The notes: generated from the sequence alone by a model not told the origin. A stretch of 64,000 bases of DNA from Artemisia argyi (GCA_030686995.1 CM060708.1:263628544-263692543); one strand, 5' to 3'; positions 45,921 to 56,839 are shown, counted from the first letter of the stretch. Translations and numbers: made by a program.

Positions 45921-46534
45921 CATGTAATATGAACATATTGTTTATTATGGAGCCAAAGCTAGCAGACATAGATATTAGACATCAGTGGAAAAAATTATTT
46001 GTCTTGGGAGTTGGAAGCCGAGACATACTTGGATGTACATGGGCTTGGGGATACAATCCAAGCGGGAAACGTAACAACCGCATGCGTGTTGGTTTTTCTG
46101 AGATCCACTTTTTGGTCTTTTTTAGAACTCTCAAAATAGGATAGGATCCTCTTATGTTTATTTAAACATGAAAGATAATGTTCTGTTATTTGTGATTGTA
46201 CATTTGAATTTAAATAAAATAAATATTTTACAATAATTGTAATGTACAACTAAAAGATGTACAACATTATTTTTCGTGTTCAAATGAACATGAGAGGATC
46301 TTTGGGTTATGGATTCACCAAATCTTCTCCATCTACTGTTTTATTTTCACAATTCAACGTAACACTTTTTCCACCAAATGTTCAAACATTCATTAATTGG
46401 AAGGCATTTTCTATGTACTTTGAATGGCCTCTTGAACTCCCTTCAATTATATGCACTTTGAACTTTTTTACATAGTTGATAAAAATACATTAATGTAAAC
46501 AAAGATACTTCATGCTAGCTAGTGCACAATATAT

Positions 46535-46816
46535 TAGGGCTGAGCAAATGACCTGAACGGACCAGACCGACTGAAGGACTGACCGAGACCGACCGGACAG
46601 ACCACATTTAGTTCGGTCCTCGGTCTTAGCTTTTTGGCTAATTCGGTCCTCGGTCCGGTCCGGACCACAAACCGATTATTTGGCCTTGTTGGACCGGACC
46701 GACCGAGACCGGACCAGACCGGCCACATTCGGTCCGGTCCTCGGTCTTAGCTTTTGGCTAATTCGGTCCTCGGTCCAGTCCAGTCCGGTCCGACCCTCGA
46801 CCAATGATCACCCCTA
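46535..46816. mobile_element. hAT-like MITE
   Basis: 282 bp, with terminal inverted repeats TAGGGCTGAGCAAATGACC and, complementing the other end, TAGGGGTGATCATTGGTCG. Flanked by 8-bp duplications CAATATAT (46527-46534) and CAATAGAT (46817-46824), with one mismatch. The inside holds two diverged copies of a GACCGAGACCG...CGGTCCTCGGTC foldback of about 125 bases. An 8-bp duplication fits hAT elements. No coding capacity. Confidence 0.7.
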
Positions 46817-46824
46817 CAATAGAT

Positions 46825-47330
46825 GGATATTAATATTAGCTCTCATATTATGTAAACAAAGTACGTCGTTATATATTAAAAAAATAAAATAAAAAAAAAT
46901 AAAAAAAATAAAAAAAAAGCTATGAAATTGTTTTATTATCATAAAATGTAGCATGATTTATACACCATTATTTAACGATATATTGTTAACTAAATACGAG
47001 TAAATAACTAGCTAGCAGTAACAAGCTAGGCGCAGGACCAATACGAGAAACCCGAAGACATACCACAAACAAAAGACACCAAAGATCTACAGATTATTAT
47101 GGAACTTAGACTCCACAAAGCATGAACAAGGAAAACACCAACGTACATATAGTTGAAGCACTCTAGCCTCCGAGAAAATGAGCCACAAAACCAATACTGA
47201 ACCCAAAAGCTTGACACTATATTCCAAAGGAACCACGATGTAGGACCACGTACCAAATTGAGCCAACAAAGAAAATACACACCAAACTGTAATATACGTG
47301 TAGTCGTCGCTACGTTAAACCATAACCACA
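46825..47330 (-). other. P450 3' flank
   Basis: Downstream of the P450 stop on the minus strand. An AATAAA-like signal (TTTATT on plus, 46932-46937) lies about 395 bases past the stop and could end the transcript. A 102-codon frame overlapping the stop region has no domain and is probably untranslated. Confidence 0.4.
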
Positions 47331-49029
47331 TCACGAGTAAAGGCTTAAATCCCTCAATCTTGGAGACGGGATAATTACCAGTGGCATTTTCTTCTTCAAT
47401 GCAATGCCAAATTTATCAGAAAGGTCAAGCACTTCGCCTTTTGGCAAGCTCCAATCAAATGAGTGCATTAACGAAGCCAAAATGTGCATCATTATTTTCT
47501 CTCCTAACATGTATCCTGGGCACCTTCTTCTACCAGACCCAAATGGCAAATACGTAGAATTTGTACCAATATAGTCCCATTTCTCTGATCCCTTGTTGTT
47601 CAAGAACCTCTCAGGGTTGAATTCAGATGGATTTTCCCAGTTTTTAGGATCCCTTTGTATCCCCCATACATTCAAAAGGACTGTAGCACCCTTTGGGACT
47701 GTGTATCCACCGACCACACAGGACTTATCTGGGTTTCGCGGGAGTAGGAAAGGTACTGGGGGATGTAAACGGAATGTTTCCTTAAACACTGCATCAAGGT
47801 ACTTCAATTTCGGGAGATGGAATTCTTCGACAATGTTGTTTAACCCTACAACTTCTACTAATTCATCTTGTACTTTTTTCATCACCTCTGGATTTCGTAA
47901 AATCTCTGCCATAGCCCATTCTGTCATGGCTGAAGTTGCATCTGCTCCACCAAGAAAAATATCCTGTTACAAGAATATAAATCAGATTTTCGTAAATCGT
48001 AACTGATCATATATAGTGATAGATATATAACTACTAGACTAAAGATTTTTGGATAACACTAACCATGATAATCCCCTTTAATTGAGTCATGTTGATTGAT
48101 GTCGCGGTGTTTTGATCTAGAAGCTCTAATAAGAACTGTAAAAAATCTTCCCTTCCTTCTTGCTTAATTACTGTCTCTTCGGAAATTTTGGACTTGGAGT
48201 TGATTCTCTCCTCGATAGTAGTCTCGAAAAAGTGGTCAAATTTCTTCATTTGCCTCTTCATTCTATGCTTGACACCTTGGAGATCAAACCTCGCAAGCAT
48301 CGGGAAGAAATCAGAGATGTTTAGCACTTCCGCGATCTCAGCAATACCTAATACCGCTTTACGTATATCAGCTGCCAGATCAGGGTATTTCGTGCCTTCG
48401 ACAAAGCCTTTCCCCCACACTATGTGTGTAAAGATATTCAAGACCGTAGAGAAAGATATGTCGTTAATGTCAACTGCTGTACCAATCATGTCATGGACAT
48501 TTTTTATGGTCTTTCTGACTTCACTTCGAAGATAGGCATGTGAAGCTTCAAGTTTCTTGTTGGTAAGGACTCCATGCACTAAAACTTTACGTAACTTACG
48601 CCGATTGGAGTTGTTGGTTTGAAATGCTATATCATTTGCACCATAACTTACGGTTAGTGAAGCAATATCTGGATCACGGTTAGCAAAGCTCTCGTCTTGC
48701 TCACCGGTTACAACTTTGGCTAGGTCTGCGGAGTTTACCACGATATGAAGCTTGCTTCCAAGGTAGAGCTTGAAAATGGGACCATACTGGTTGGCCATTT
48801 TGGCAAATTCATGGTGCAGGTTACGACTAAGAAATGGAAGGTATCCCACAATTGGTAGACCTTTTGGACCCGGAGGCAATGGAGGTGTGCCTTTTCCAGT
48901 GATCGAATATGACCTTTTGTACCATGAAATAGCTAATATTACGAGCGTACCAAGAAGAACTACAAGAGCAACCTCGTGTTTGTTGCTGGTCGCTTCCTCC
49001 CACAATGACCTATGGCTGCTTCCTGCCAT
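47331..49029 (-). CDS. Cytochrome P450, CYP706-like, two exons
   Basis: Exon 1 is 49029-48064 (322 codons) and exon 2 is 47963-47331 (210 codons plus stop). The intron, 48063-47964, is 100 bp with GT...CAG ends and phase 0. The 532-residue protein has a membrane anchor at about 20-36, a PPGP hinge at 52-55, I-helix GGADATS at 327-333, ExxR (ETFR) at 384-387, PERF at 439-442 and the haem loop FGSGRRRCPG with ligand Cys470. All landmarks are present and the length is normal. FGIALKKKMPL and PIVGYLPFLSRNLHHEFA are typical of CYP706. It is an ER-bound monooxygenase using P450 reductase. Known CYP706 members oxidise terpenoids; the substrate here is unknown. It is the only intact host gene seen, set between a MITE and transposon debris, and is likely expressed from its own promoter. 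Confidence 0.93.
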
Positions 49030-49110
49030 GTTTAATATGTTTTAGTTATAAAACTTCTGTGACGGTCAATAGAATTAGCTATCATATATGAAAGGACATT
49101 CACTATACAT
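49030..49110 (-). promoter_or_regulatory. P450 core promoter candidate
   Basis: On the minus strand TCATATATGA (49082-49091) lies about 55 bases before the start codon and could be the TATA box, giving a short leader of about 20-30 bases. No other element was assigned. Transposon-like sequence begins by about 49135, so the native promoter may be short or partly transposon-derived. Confidence 0.4.
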
Positions 49111-49419
49111 CAAAAAAGAGATGTGGTGTATTCAGGGGCGGATCTACCTTGTGGAGTGCATACCCTGTGTAAATTTTGAGTAGTGTAAGAAAATTTGACT
49201 TTTTTGGAGGTAGCTATAAAATACATTAAAGATTTCTGAGTGCATACCCTTTAAAACTTTAGAAAATGATGAGTGCACACCTCAACTTACCTCATCATTG
49301 TTCAAAAGTCAAAACCAAAGAAAAGAAGAAGAAGCTCCATGTAGTTGACTTTTGATGGTAGTCATGAATAAGGAGATAAAATAATGAGCAGGAGGTAGGG
49401 TAATGTATGGATTGACTTT

Positions 49420-49835
49420 TTCCCGTCTAATTACTATATATAGTAATAGAGCGTCAAATGACGCAAGCTTACGTCATAAAATATTATTATTTTTGTTAGC
49501 CTAAATTTAGAGCCCAGTAACTGGGTCATGTTTGGCCCATACTCTTTTTTGAATCTATTTCACATGTATGTTATAAGATTTCATGGCAATGTTGATTTCC
49601 CATTTGTAGTCAAACACAAATTACTATTACTATATATAGTAATTCTGCGGCAAATGACGCAAGGTGACATCATTTGGCTGCAGAAATTTTTTTTGGCCCA
49701 ACAACAAGCCCATTTTGGCCCAGGTAAAAGCCCAAAATATTATTTACAAAACATACTCTCTACTATATAATGGGTTAAAAAACAGCGCAAAATACTATTT
49801 ACAAAACATACCTCCTACTATATAATAACTTGCGA
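49420..49835. repeat. Palindromic and direct repeats
   Basis: The perfect palindrome TTACTATATATAGTAA occurs at about 49431 and 49629, each followed by CAAATGACGCAAG. A second pair, CAAAATAYTATTTACAAAACATAC plus CTACTATATAAT, occurs at about 49733 and 49788. Probably remnants of small transposons; family not identified. Confidence 0.5.
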
Positions 49836-49946
49836 AAATTACTTTAAACTTTTATCTAACATATATTTAGCGAGCCCCGCTGCAAAACGCCATCAAGAAC
49901 CATGCCATTTTAATTTTTTTTTCCGGAGTCTGCCACGCCGGATGAT

Positions 49947-50267
49947 ATGTCCATTTCTGACGCGGAGAAGAATCTGCCCAAGTCCCCACCTCTTGTGTAA
50001 GTATTTACAATTTTCATTTTCATTATTTGCTGTATCTTCGTACTAACTTTACCCTCTTTGTTTTGTAGTGACCATGCTGCTCATGACGATGCGGTGTTTG
50101 CTGATCGTGCAGCATCACCGCAGACTGCTCATGTAGAGGAGCCCTTGAAGGCAGCAGCGCAGATGTCTGCGCATGAGTTGGTGGAGGAGCTAGCTGGTGT
50201 TGCTGCTCGCCAAGCTGAGTTGGTCACTCAGCTAAAGGCGCGGGCTAAAGTTTCACTTATGATTTAG
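49947..50267 (+). CDS. Possible two-exon gene fragment, Ala-rich helix
   Basis: A GC-richer island. Exon 1 (from at least ATG 49947 to 49996) ends GT|GTAAGT; exon 2 (50069-50267) follows TTTTGTAG. The joined frame continues smoothly (DAEKNLPKSPPLV into DHAAHDDAVF) and ends with an Ala/Glu-rich helix, MSAHELVEELAGVAARQAEL, and a stop. About 80 residues from that ATG; the open frame extends upstream to at least 49926 without another start. I do not recognise the family. It could be the 3' end of a captured gene. Confidence 0.45.
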
Positions 50268-50483
50268 AATTTAATTGTAACTTTTATTTAGAGCTTAAGA
50301 TTGGTTTACTTTTTCCCAAACCTAAACCGAAAACCAAATATGTAATAAACGATTTTATGTTGTTACGGTAATAACTTATTCACACAAATTAAAACATTCA
50401 TAATTTAGATCTTTTGGTAGTGTGTTTAAGTCAAGTCAATAAATGCGAGAGAGAAGAAAAAAAACGTTAACAATATAAAAAGG
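50268..50483. other. AT-rich spacer
   Basis: No gene or repeat recognised. Confidence 0.4.
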
Positions 50484-50605
50484 GTTTTGCTAATCTCTGC
50501 TCAATGGGCAAATGATTAAGCACAATTAATGAAGACAAAATTTTCTTTAAAATCAAAAAATTACCGTAATTGATCTTTTACCCAGTGGGCAGAGATTAGC
50601 GAAAC
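50484..50605. mobile_element. Small inverted-repeat MITE
   Basis: 122 bp, with imperfect inverted ends of about 33 bases: GTTTTGCTAATCTCTGCTCA at the left, complemented at the right by GTTTCGCTAATCTCTGCCCA. Flanks (AATATAAAA and AATATAAGA) hint at a target duplication but are AT-rich and offset, so the superfamily is uncertain. Confidence 0.55.
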
Positions 50606-50988
50606 TAATATAAGAAAATCAAAAAGTGTAATTGATTATTAACAAGAAAAACCATATAAAAATGTGACTATTAAACTTCGACCCGAAAAAACCCCGACTC
50701 GTAAAACTAATCCGAACCAAAAATATTTTGGCCGAAATAAAAAATCTTGGATACAAAGTGCACACGTTTTTTTCTGGATCCGCACAGGGTGTATACACGA
50801 CTACGTAACCTTAAGGCCATTATGCCACGTTTGTATCTAGGAAACTCAAAATAGCAAAAAGCCGTAATTTGGGTGCCAAAATACATTTAATTTAGCACAC
50901 CAAGTTGGAATATACAATCTACTCTTATTAATGATACTAGGGATACCATTTCACGTTTTATAGAAATATGTGACTTAGTATTTATTAG
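50606..50988. other. Unassigned sequence
   Basis: No coding or repeat signal, apart from the 3' part (about 50945 on), which is a copy of the tandem array continued at 52501. Confidence 0.4.
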
Positions 50989-50997
50989 ACAATAAAA

Positions 50998-52491
50998 GGG
51001 AAAATTACACAGATAGGTAACGAGCTTTGAAAAATTTTCAATGTTAAATAACGAACTTTCTAAAATATTAATATAACCAACAAAACTTGTTGAAACCGTC
51101 CATGTTATGCAATATGCGCTACTTTTACAACTTTTAACCGGTGCAATCAGTTACCATTGTACCACAGTCATTTTTTATTGTAGTTTTTAGAGTAAAATTA
51201 CTAAAATACCCTCATCTTCAACCTCCCTTCAAATTGTATCTAACTTGTGCAGTTGACTTCCTATGAGACTCAAATGTAAGATGATGCATACCATCTGTTA
51301 ACATCTTTTTTTTTACCTTAGGAGGACAAATTGTGTCTAACTTGTACATGGTAGAAGTTCACAGACTTGTAAAACATATTTCCAGCATCAAATTGAAACT
51401 AATCATTCACGTGTTTGTGCACAAATCAAATTATGCTATCACAAAATTGTTATTTATCTCATGTTCATGTATATAAATATACAAAAGAATATCAAACAAA
51501 ATTTCAAGAAACCAATATACAAAAGAAAGAATGAATCAAATCACATATAACCAACATACAAGGCCTTCATCATCTAAGCTGTCTTTAGAATGTCTACACA
51601 GATCATAAGGCACCCATAGCTCATCAACAGGACACGAATCACCCGTATCTAGTCTCGCCCACGGTTTACCTTTCCCACTCCAATGCAACAAACTAATCGG
51701 ACCTGCACAACATCACCACCAAACACCAACAAAAAAGGCGGAAGCGAACCCAAATCATAAATCCTCTCCTCCTTTTGAACCTCCATCCATTTCTCAATCC
51801 TACCCCTATAATCTTCCTTCCTCCACTTCACCAAATCCATCACCATCACCCGTGTTAAAATAACACGGCTTCTTCCCATCAAACACACTCGACAAACTCG
51901 AGTCAGACCAAAACCTCACTGACACACAAAACATCCACCTTCACCAACCCATCAGTCAACACCGACACCACCAACACTCCGCCCCCGCTAACATCGACAC
52001 CAAAACATCGGAAACCCCAGGCTTGACGCTACCTACTGGTGATGGTGATAGAGTTATGATAGACAAGGTGTGGTGGATCTTTGTAGATCTAAACGAATTT
52101 TGTTTTTTTTTCTTGAGTTGTATTGAAAAATAAATGATGGGTTTCTTGTAGATGGGTTAACCGCCGGAGGAGTGCCGGAAGGTGGCGGTGCTCTGTCCCA
52201 AAAAAATGGTATTGTGATTATTGGGGAGGAATTAATATGTTGAAGCATATATGTTTTGAGCTAAAAGGATAATGGTGAAGGTGGATGTTTAAGGAATTAA
52301 TATGTTACAGCACAAGGATAATGGTGTATTGGACAAAAATGGGCCAAAAGATGACATGGCATTTAAAACGGTCATATAGTATAATATTGCCGGTTTCAAC
52401 AAGTTTTGTTGGTTATATTAATATTTTAGAAAGTTCGTTAACTAACATTGAAAAATTTTCAAAGTTCGTTACCTATCCGTGTAATTTTCCC
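50998..52491. mobile_element. MULE-like element, possible Pack-MULE
   Basis: 1494 bp, with terminal inverted repeats of about 108 bases (GGGAAAATTACAC... and its complement ...GTGTAATTTTCCC) and a perfect 9-bp duplication ACAATAAAA at 50989-50997 and 52492-52500. Long TIRs and a 9-bp duplication are diagnostic of Mutator-like elements. No transposase is inside; instead a gene-like segment on the minus strand. Confidence 0.9.
51541..51915 (-). pseudogene. Gene-like segment inside the MULE
   Basis: The minus strand reads [20 protein letters not shown] and [20 protein letters not shown], then after a frame change [20 protein letters not shown] ending near 51541. It has protein-like composition but is broken. 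I do not recognise the parent gene. Position between MULE ends suggests capture of host exons. Confidence 0.5.
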
Positions 52492-52591
52492 ACAATAAAA
52501 CATGTATAACAACATGATACAAAGAAGCCACATCAATAATCTTTAGACGTCATTGTTGAACCTTTAACGTTTTATAGAAATATGTGACTTA

Positions 52592-52806
52592 GGGGTGCTT
52601 GGTTAAGGGTTTTAGATGGTAAGTAATGGTGATGATATTGGAAGATGGTGCTTGTTTTCATATAATGCAATGGTCCATTACCTCAAAGTGGGTAATACTT
52701 CATTCCTCTACAATTTTGGGGGTAATGCTAAAGAATGCTTATTATATTCCTTAGTATTTTCTTTCCTTTTCCCATTACCATTACCCAGTTTAAACCAAGC
52801 ATGCCC
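52592..52806. mobile_element. Tourist-like MITE (PIF/Harbinger)
   Basis: 215 bp. Ends GGGGTGCTTGGTTAAGGG and TTTAAACCAAGCATGCCC are inverted repeats. TTA lies on both sides (52589-52591 and 52807-52809). The empty site is visible in the neighbouring tandem copy at about 50974 (GACTTAGTATTTATTAG), which confirms the boundaries to within a base. Confidence 0.85.
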
Positions 52807-53095
52807 TTAATATTTATTAGACAATAAAATATGTATAACAACGTGATACAAAGAAGCCACATCAATCTTTAGACATCATTATTGAACCTTTAACGAGGTA
52901 TGGTTTGTTGGTTTCTAACAACAGGATACAAAGAAGCCACATCATTGTTGAACCTTTAACGAGGTATGGTTTGTTGGTTTCTAACGAGGTATGGTTCTTG
53001 GTTTCTAACAACAGGATATAAAGAAGCCACATCATTGGGACTTAGTATTTATTTGACAATAAAATATGAATAAGTTTGTATAATGTTTATATTAT

Positions 53096-53640
53096 CTTTA
53101 CTAATTATGTTTATTTAGTTTTTTAATAGAATTAGGTAGTCTTTTCATTAAAATTGTTATTGCAAATATTACGATATTTAAACTATACAGGTCTATTCGG
53201 TTTTAATAATGACAAACATTTAAGTTGTAATACATAACGTAAAATACGTAACTTACTCGTAAATACAAATCATCAAAACATACGTATATCAATATCTCTC
53301 AACGTCTCAAGTATGCTTCAACACATGTTCGAATATTTTTGTTATGTTGCATTATGATCAAACAACTTAGCAAATCATAGAAAATATCGAAATAATATTT
53401 TGGAGTCAACACGTAAAAGTTAAACATTTTTATTTATGCACAAGTTTCCATTTGATGTAAATCATTTAAGGTAAAAATAATGATACCATAAAACTTGATT
53501 TATGATCAATGAAATATTTTTGTCATATAGTTGACATTTTTACATATTACATTTTTAATGTGACAAAATTTTTTTTACAAAAATTATTAGACAAATTATT
53601 TTTCATTATATAAAAAAATATTTTAATTAGATAAACCTTC
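53096..53640. other. AT-rich spacer
   Basis: Unique AT-rich sequence without open frames of interest. Confidence 0.4.
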
Positions 53641-55064
53641 TGATAAGGATTTATTTGATACTTTTTAAGGGTTATTTAAGCCCAAAATCGTGTTTATATG
53701 ATCCAATATTGCCTCATATCGTTTATTTTTATTTTTATTTTTTTTTTATTTTAGGTACTTGGGACGAGAAATCTGGAATACGGCGCTTTTTGGACATACT
53801 TGGACGAAAAAATTAAGAATTACGACAAAGTCGAGAAAAAACATGTCAGAAAAGAAGACCTGACGGCGTCAGCTTATGCACTGTGACGCCATCAAGCTCT
53901 ATTTTGAAGCTAGAAGAATTTACACACGTTGCTTCAGAAATAAATCAAGGATTTACACCTGACGGCGTCAACTGAATTTTGGAGAAGGACGTCACGTGTT
54001 GAGATTACAAGTGACGGCGTCAAGACTTATCTTGTGACGCCGTCAGAAAAGCGAGTTGCACAAGACAAAACCCTAAAGGCGACGAGCTGACAGTGTCAGG
54101 ACCTATAACCTGTCGCCGTCATAAATGTAAATCTATATATAGTTTTCGATTTTTATTCATTAAGTGTGACACTTTTGGAGACCAAAACCCTAGACGAATT
54201 TGCAGTCATTGTAAGGTTTTTACAACCTCTTTTCATCCATATTTCATTGAAGTTAAATATTCCTTTAATCATTCAATATGTCTATGTGTTGTTTGATTAT
54301 GTGTCTTTAACATGCTAGCTTAAATTCCTTTGTGTTTGCTTAGATCTAATGAAACCTGGTTATTAACTATTGATGCGTTATCTATTGTTTAGTTGATTAC
54401 TTCACGTTAGGCTAAAAAAATTGGCTGACTTCTTTATGTAACTAGCTTTATGTCTTAGAAAACGTAACCATATATCGTGCAATATAGGTTTTTCTAGTTG
54501 TATTTACTGCATGAATTGATGTTGATGATCCTATGATTGCTTAATTAACTTAAGGTTGTAGATGAAATTGATATTCATAGAGTTGGGGAATGTAGCACAC
54601 CCCACGACTGGTATTAAGGAATACAACGCTTCAACTAAAATAAATGACGTGACAATTCATCAATTCAATAAAAGATAACTAGGGAGTAGTAAAATCTAAG
54701 TAAACACGTTTTTATCACCATAAGAAGCTCACCAATTTACCTTTCTTGTCATTTTAATTTTTGTTTTATAAAAGTAGTTTTTGGGTTAGTTGCTTAACAA
54801 CTAATTCCGCCCCTACATTCAAAATTGTGATATTTAATTTGCTTTCTAAAAAACATAAAAATATAAAAAGAATCATCCCTCACCTTTAAGCTTAAATCGA
54901 CATACATTTTAACCTAACGACAGTATTCCCCTAGAGAACGATCGATCCCCCAGATTTACCTATAATACACTACAACGATCAGGTACACTGCTTGGAGGAT
55001 TGCAAAACTTCTTGAGATCCCTCGAGAAGTAAAACTCCTTGTGAGGTTGCAATATCTCGCATCA
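53641..55064 (+). repeat. 5' LTR of the truncated element
   Basis: 1424 bp, from TGATAAGGATTT to CTCGCATCA, diverged from 20997-22424. It carries its own dyad cluster at 53861, 53884, 53960, 54012, 54035, 54088 and 54111, and a TATA box CTATATATAG at 54133-54142. Confidence 0.85.
53861..54142 (+). promoter_or_regulatory. LTR promoter: dyad cluster and TATA box
   Basis: Exact TGACGGCGTCA at 53861, 53960 and 54012, TGACGCCGTCA at 54035, and mismatch forms at 53884, 54088 and 54111. The TATA box is 11 bases after the last, the same distance as in the other LTR, although the dyads sit at different spacings. GACGTCACGTG near 53989 adds an ACGT-core site. Confidence 0.6.
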
Positions 55065-55070
55065 AGTTTT

Positions 55071-55088
55071 TGGCTCCGCTGCCGGGGA
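55071..55088 (+). promoter_or_regulatory. Primer binding site, tRNA-Asp type
   Basis: TGGCTCCGCTGCCGGGGA, with one change (T for G) from the 34608 site, six bases after the LTR end. Confidence 0.75.
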
Positions 55089-55210
55089 ATAGTTATACGT
55101 AGGTTTGATTTCTATCTCGTTTAGGTCTACTCACTAGATTCCTAGCTATTCGTATTTTTCTTTGTAGAAATTTCCAACTATCCAATCCGGCCTCCGTTAT
55201 GGAGGACGAA

Positions 55211-56006
55211 ACCCACCAAACCTTTCACCCGACCATCACTTTGGTAATGATTATGAAATTGATGAATCTGACCAGGACACTGACCATAAAAATGGCCCTT
55301 TTTATTATTTGGATTCTGATGAGGACTTAGGTGATGGAGAAGTAATTGATGAGGTTAGGAAAGAGGAGAATGTTGATCCTCCTAAGTATGTTGACCCTAG
55401 GACTAAAATCGAGAAAGATAGTCTCTTTAATATGCAATTTCCATGTAAAATCGGATATAGGAGCTTTGATGCTTACCTTAACTCATCTTTGCCAGTAAAT
55501 ATTATCTCTCGTGCTAATTACAAAAAAAAATTGGTAAATGAGTTGTAATATCAAGGAGATAATATTGTTGCTAGGGCTGAACCATTGCGCGTTTTTGTCA
55601 GAAGTTTTGTTTACTTTGTAGATTTTATGGTTATGGAGGAGTTAGGAAAGTTTATCGATGGAAAATTAACCCAAGTTATATTTGGAAAACCCTTTAAGAG
55701 GCTAACCAAGTTAGATGAGAAACTTATGGATGGGTTGATTATGATCTCGGACGGAGAAGAGGATTTCGTCTATCAAATGCCTTGCTTGCACCTAGGTTTA
55801 AGGATTTTTCAATTGAGGAATGTAATAGACTTCCTCCCCTTGATTTGTTGAGCGAGAATGATAAAAGGGACGGACTTAAATATCCTCATGAAAACAATAA
55901 GAGATATTATCACGGATGTTTAGAGTTAAGTGATGAGTATAAGAAAGATGAGGCAACAATTAGGTGGCTCACGGTTGGTTATGTGAGCATTAGTGACACA
56001 AGGTAA
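55211..56006 (+). pseudogene. Gag/retropepsin-like protein, broken
   Basis: One frame runs from about 55211 through an acidic part (DEDLGDGEVIDEVRKEEN), then the retropepsin-like region FPCKIGYRSFDAYLNSSLPV with NIISRANY, a TAA at 55546-55548, and on through VFVRSFVYFVDFMVMEELGK and QVIFGKPFKRLTKL. A frameshift near 55785 leads to ECNRLPPLDLLSENDKRDGL and a stop at 56006. The catalytic Asp position of retropepsins reads AYLNSSLP, so the active site is absent, as in the other copy, but with different residues. Confidence 0.7.
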
Positions 56007-56839
56007 ACATGACTTTGAGTCTAGCTACAAGACTCGTTAATAAAGAAAAGCGCTTCCTGGGAGGCAACACAAGCTTTTAATTGTTTGTTTGTTTGTTTTT
56101 ATTTCATTCGATTTCATATATATGCTCATTCTTTCTTTGTTTATTGTTCATGTCTCTATTCTTATGTGAAAATGCTTTATTTTGTTGTTAACTTCGTCTT
56201 AATCACATATAAAGATATTTTACAAAAAGATAAGTGTCGGGAAGACCATATTTGTTTTTAAGAACGAATTCGATATGAACAATAACAAATATTGATTTAG
56301 CATATATATTAGTGTGTTTGTTTGAGTCAAATGCTTGTATCGAGTCACAATTACTGTTTTACAGAATTTCCAGGTTTTAATTATTAGATTTTTCTAGAAA
56401 TTTTCTAGAAAAAAAGCATAAAAATTATGTCCGGTCAGTCCTGACGGCGTCATGCTTTACAAACTGACGACGTCAGGTACTTTAGATGCACAGTTTTCCA
56501 GAATTTTGTTTTTCTGCTGTATCTCTTATATTTTTGAAATTTTCCAAAAATTTTAAATTCTCAGGAACCTGTAAACATTTATTTTGCAAGTATTATATCT
56601 TACATTGCTTTCTATAATTTAATTTTTATATGTAGATTTTACCGCCGATGTTATGCCAGGTTTTGTGTTTTGTTTTCTGAGGTAATTACAGGTTACATTG
56701 GAGTATACATCGGGAGTGAAGCTTTTCATGTTCATTTTCTGGAGGAAGATTTAACCATATTTTCACATCGTTCATGTCGAGCAAATCAGGGGAGTACTAG
56801 TTTCTTTCTTTCTCTTTTATCATACTTTATTGTCTTTTA
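56007..56839 (+). other. Non-coding 3' interior of the truncated element
   Basis: Contains CTTCCTGGGAGGCAAC (56054), a T-rich part, and the dyads TGACGGCGTCA and TGACGACGTCA at about 56441-56475, placed as in 18958-18994 of the sister copy. Confidence 0.5.

Larger units (their letters stand above)
50945..53070. repeat. Tandem array with about 120-bp core, split by two transposons
   Basis: The core order is TTTTATAGAAATATGTGACT, TTAGTATTTATTAGACAATA, a TGTATAACAAC block and GATACAAAGAAGCCACATCA, then GAACCTTTAACG. It recurs at 50956 (interrupted by the 50998 element and resuming at 52501), at 52569 (interrupted by the 52592 MITE) and as shortened copies near 52915 and 52985, the latter with an extra GAGGTATGGTT block. 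Confidence 0.7.

Noticed and set aside
47026..47334. 102-codon minus-strand frame overlapping the P450 stop
   Set aside because: Trp/Phe-rich, no domain, lies in the expected 3' untranslated region.
49135..49160. CAGGGGCGGATCTA, like a hAT terminal inverted repeat
   Set aside because: No matching opposite end (TCCGCCCCTG) or 8-bp duplication was found nearby, so no element was called.
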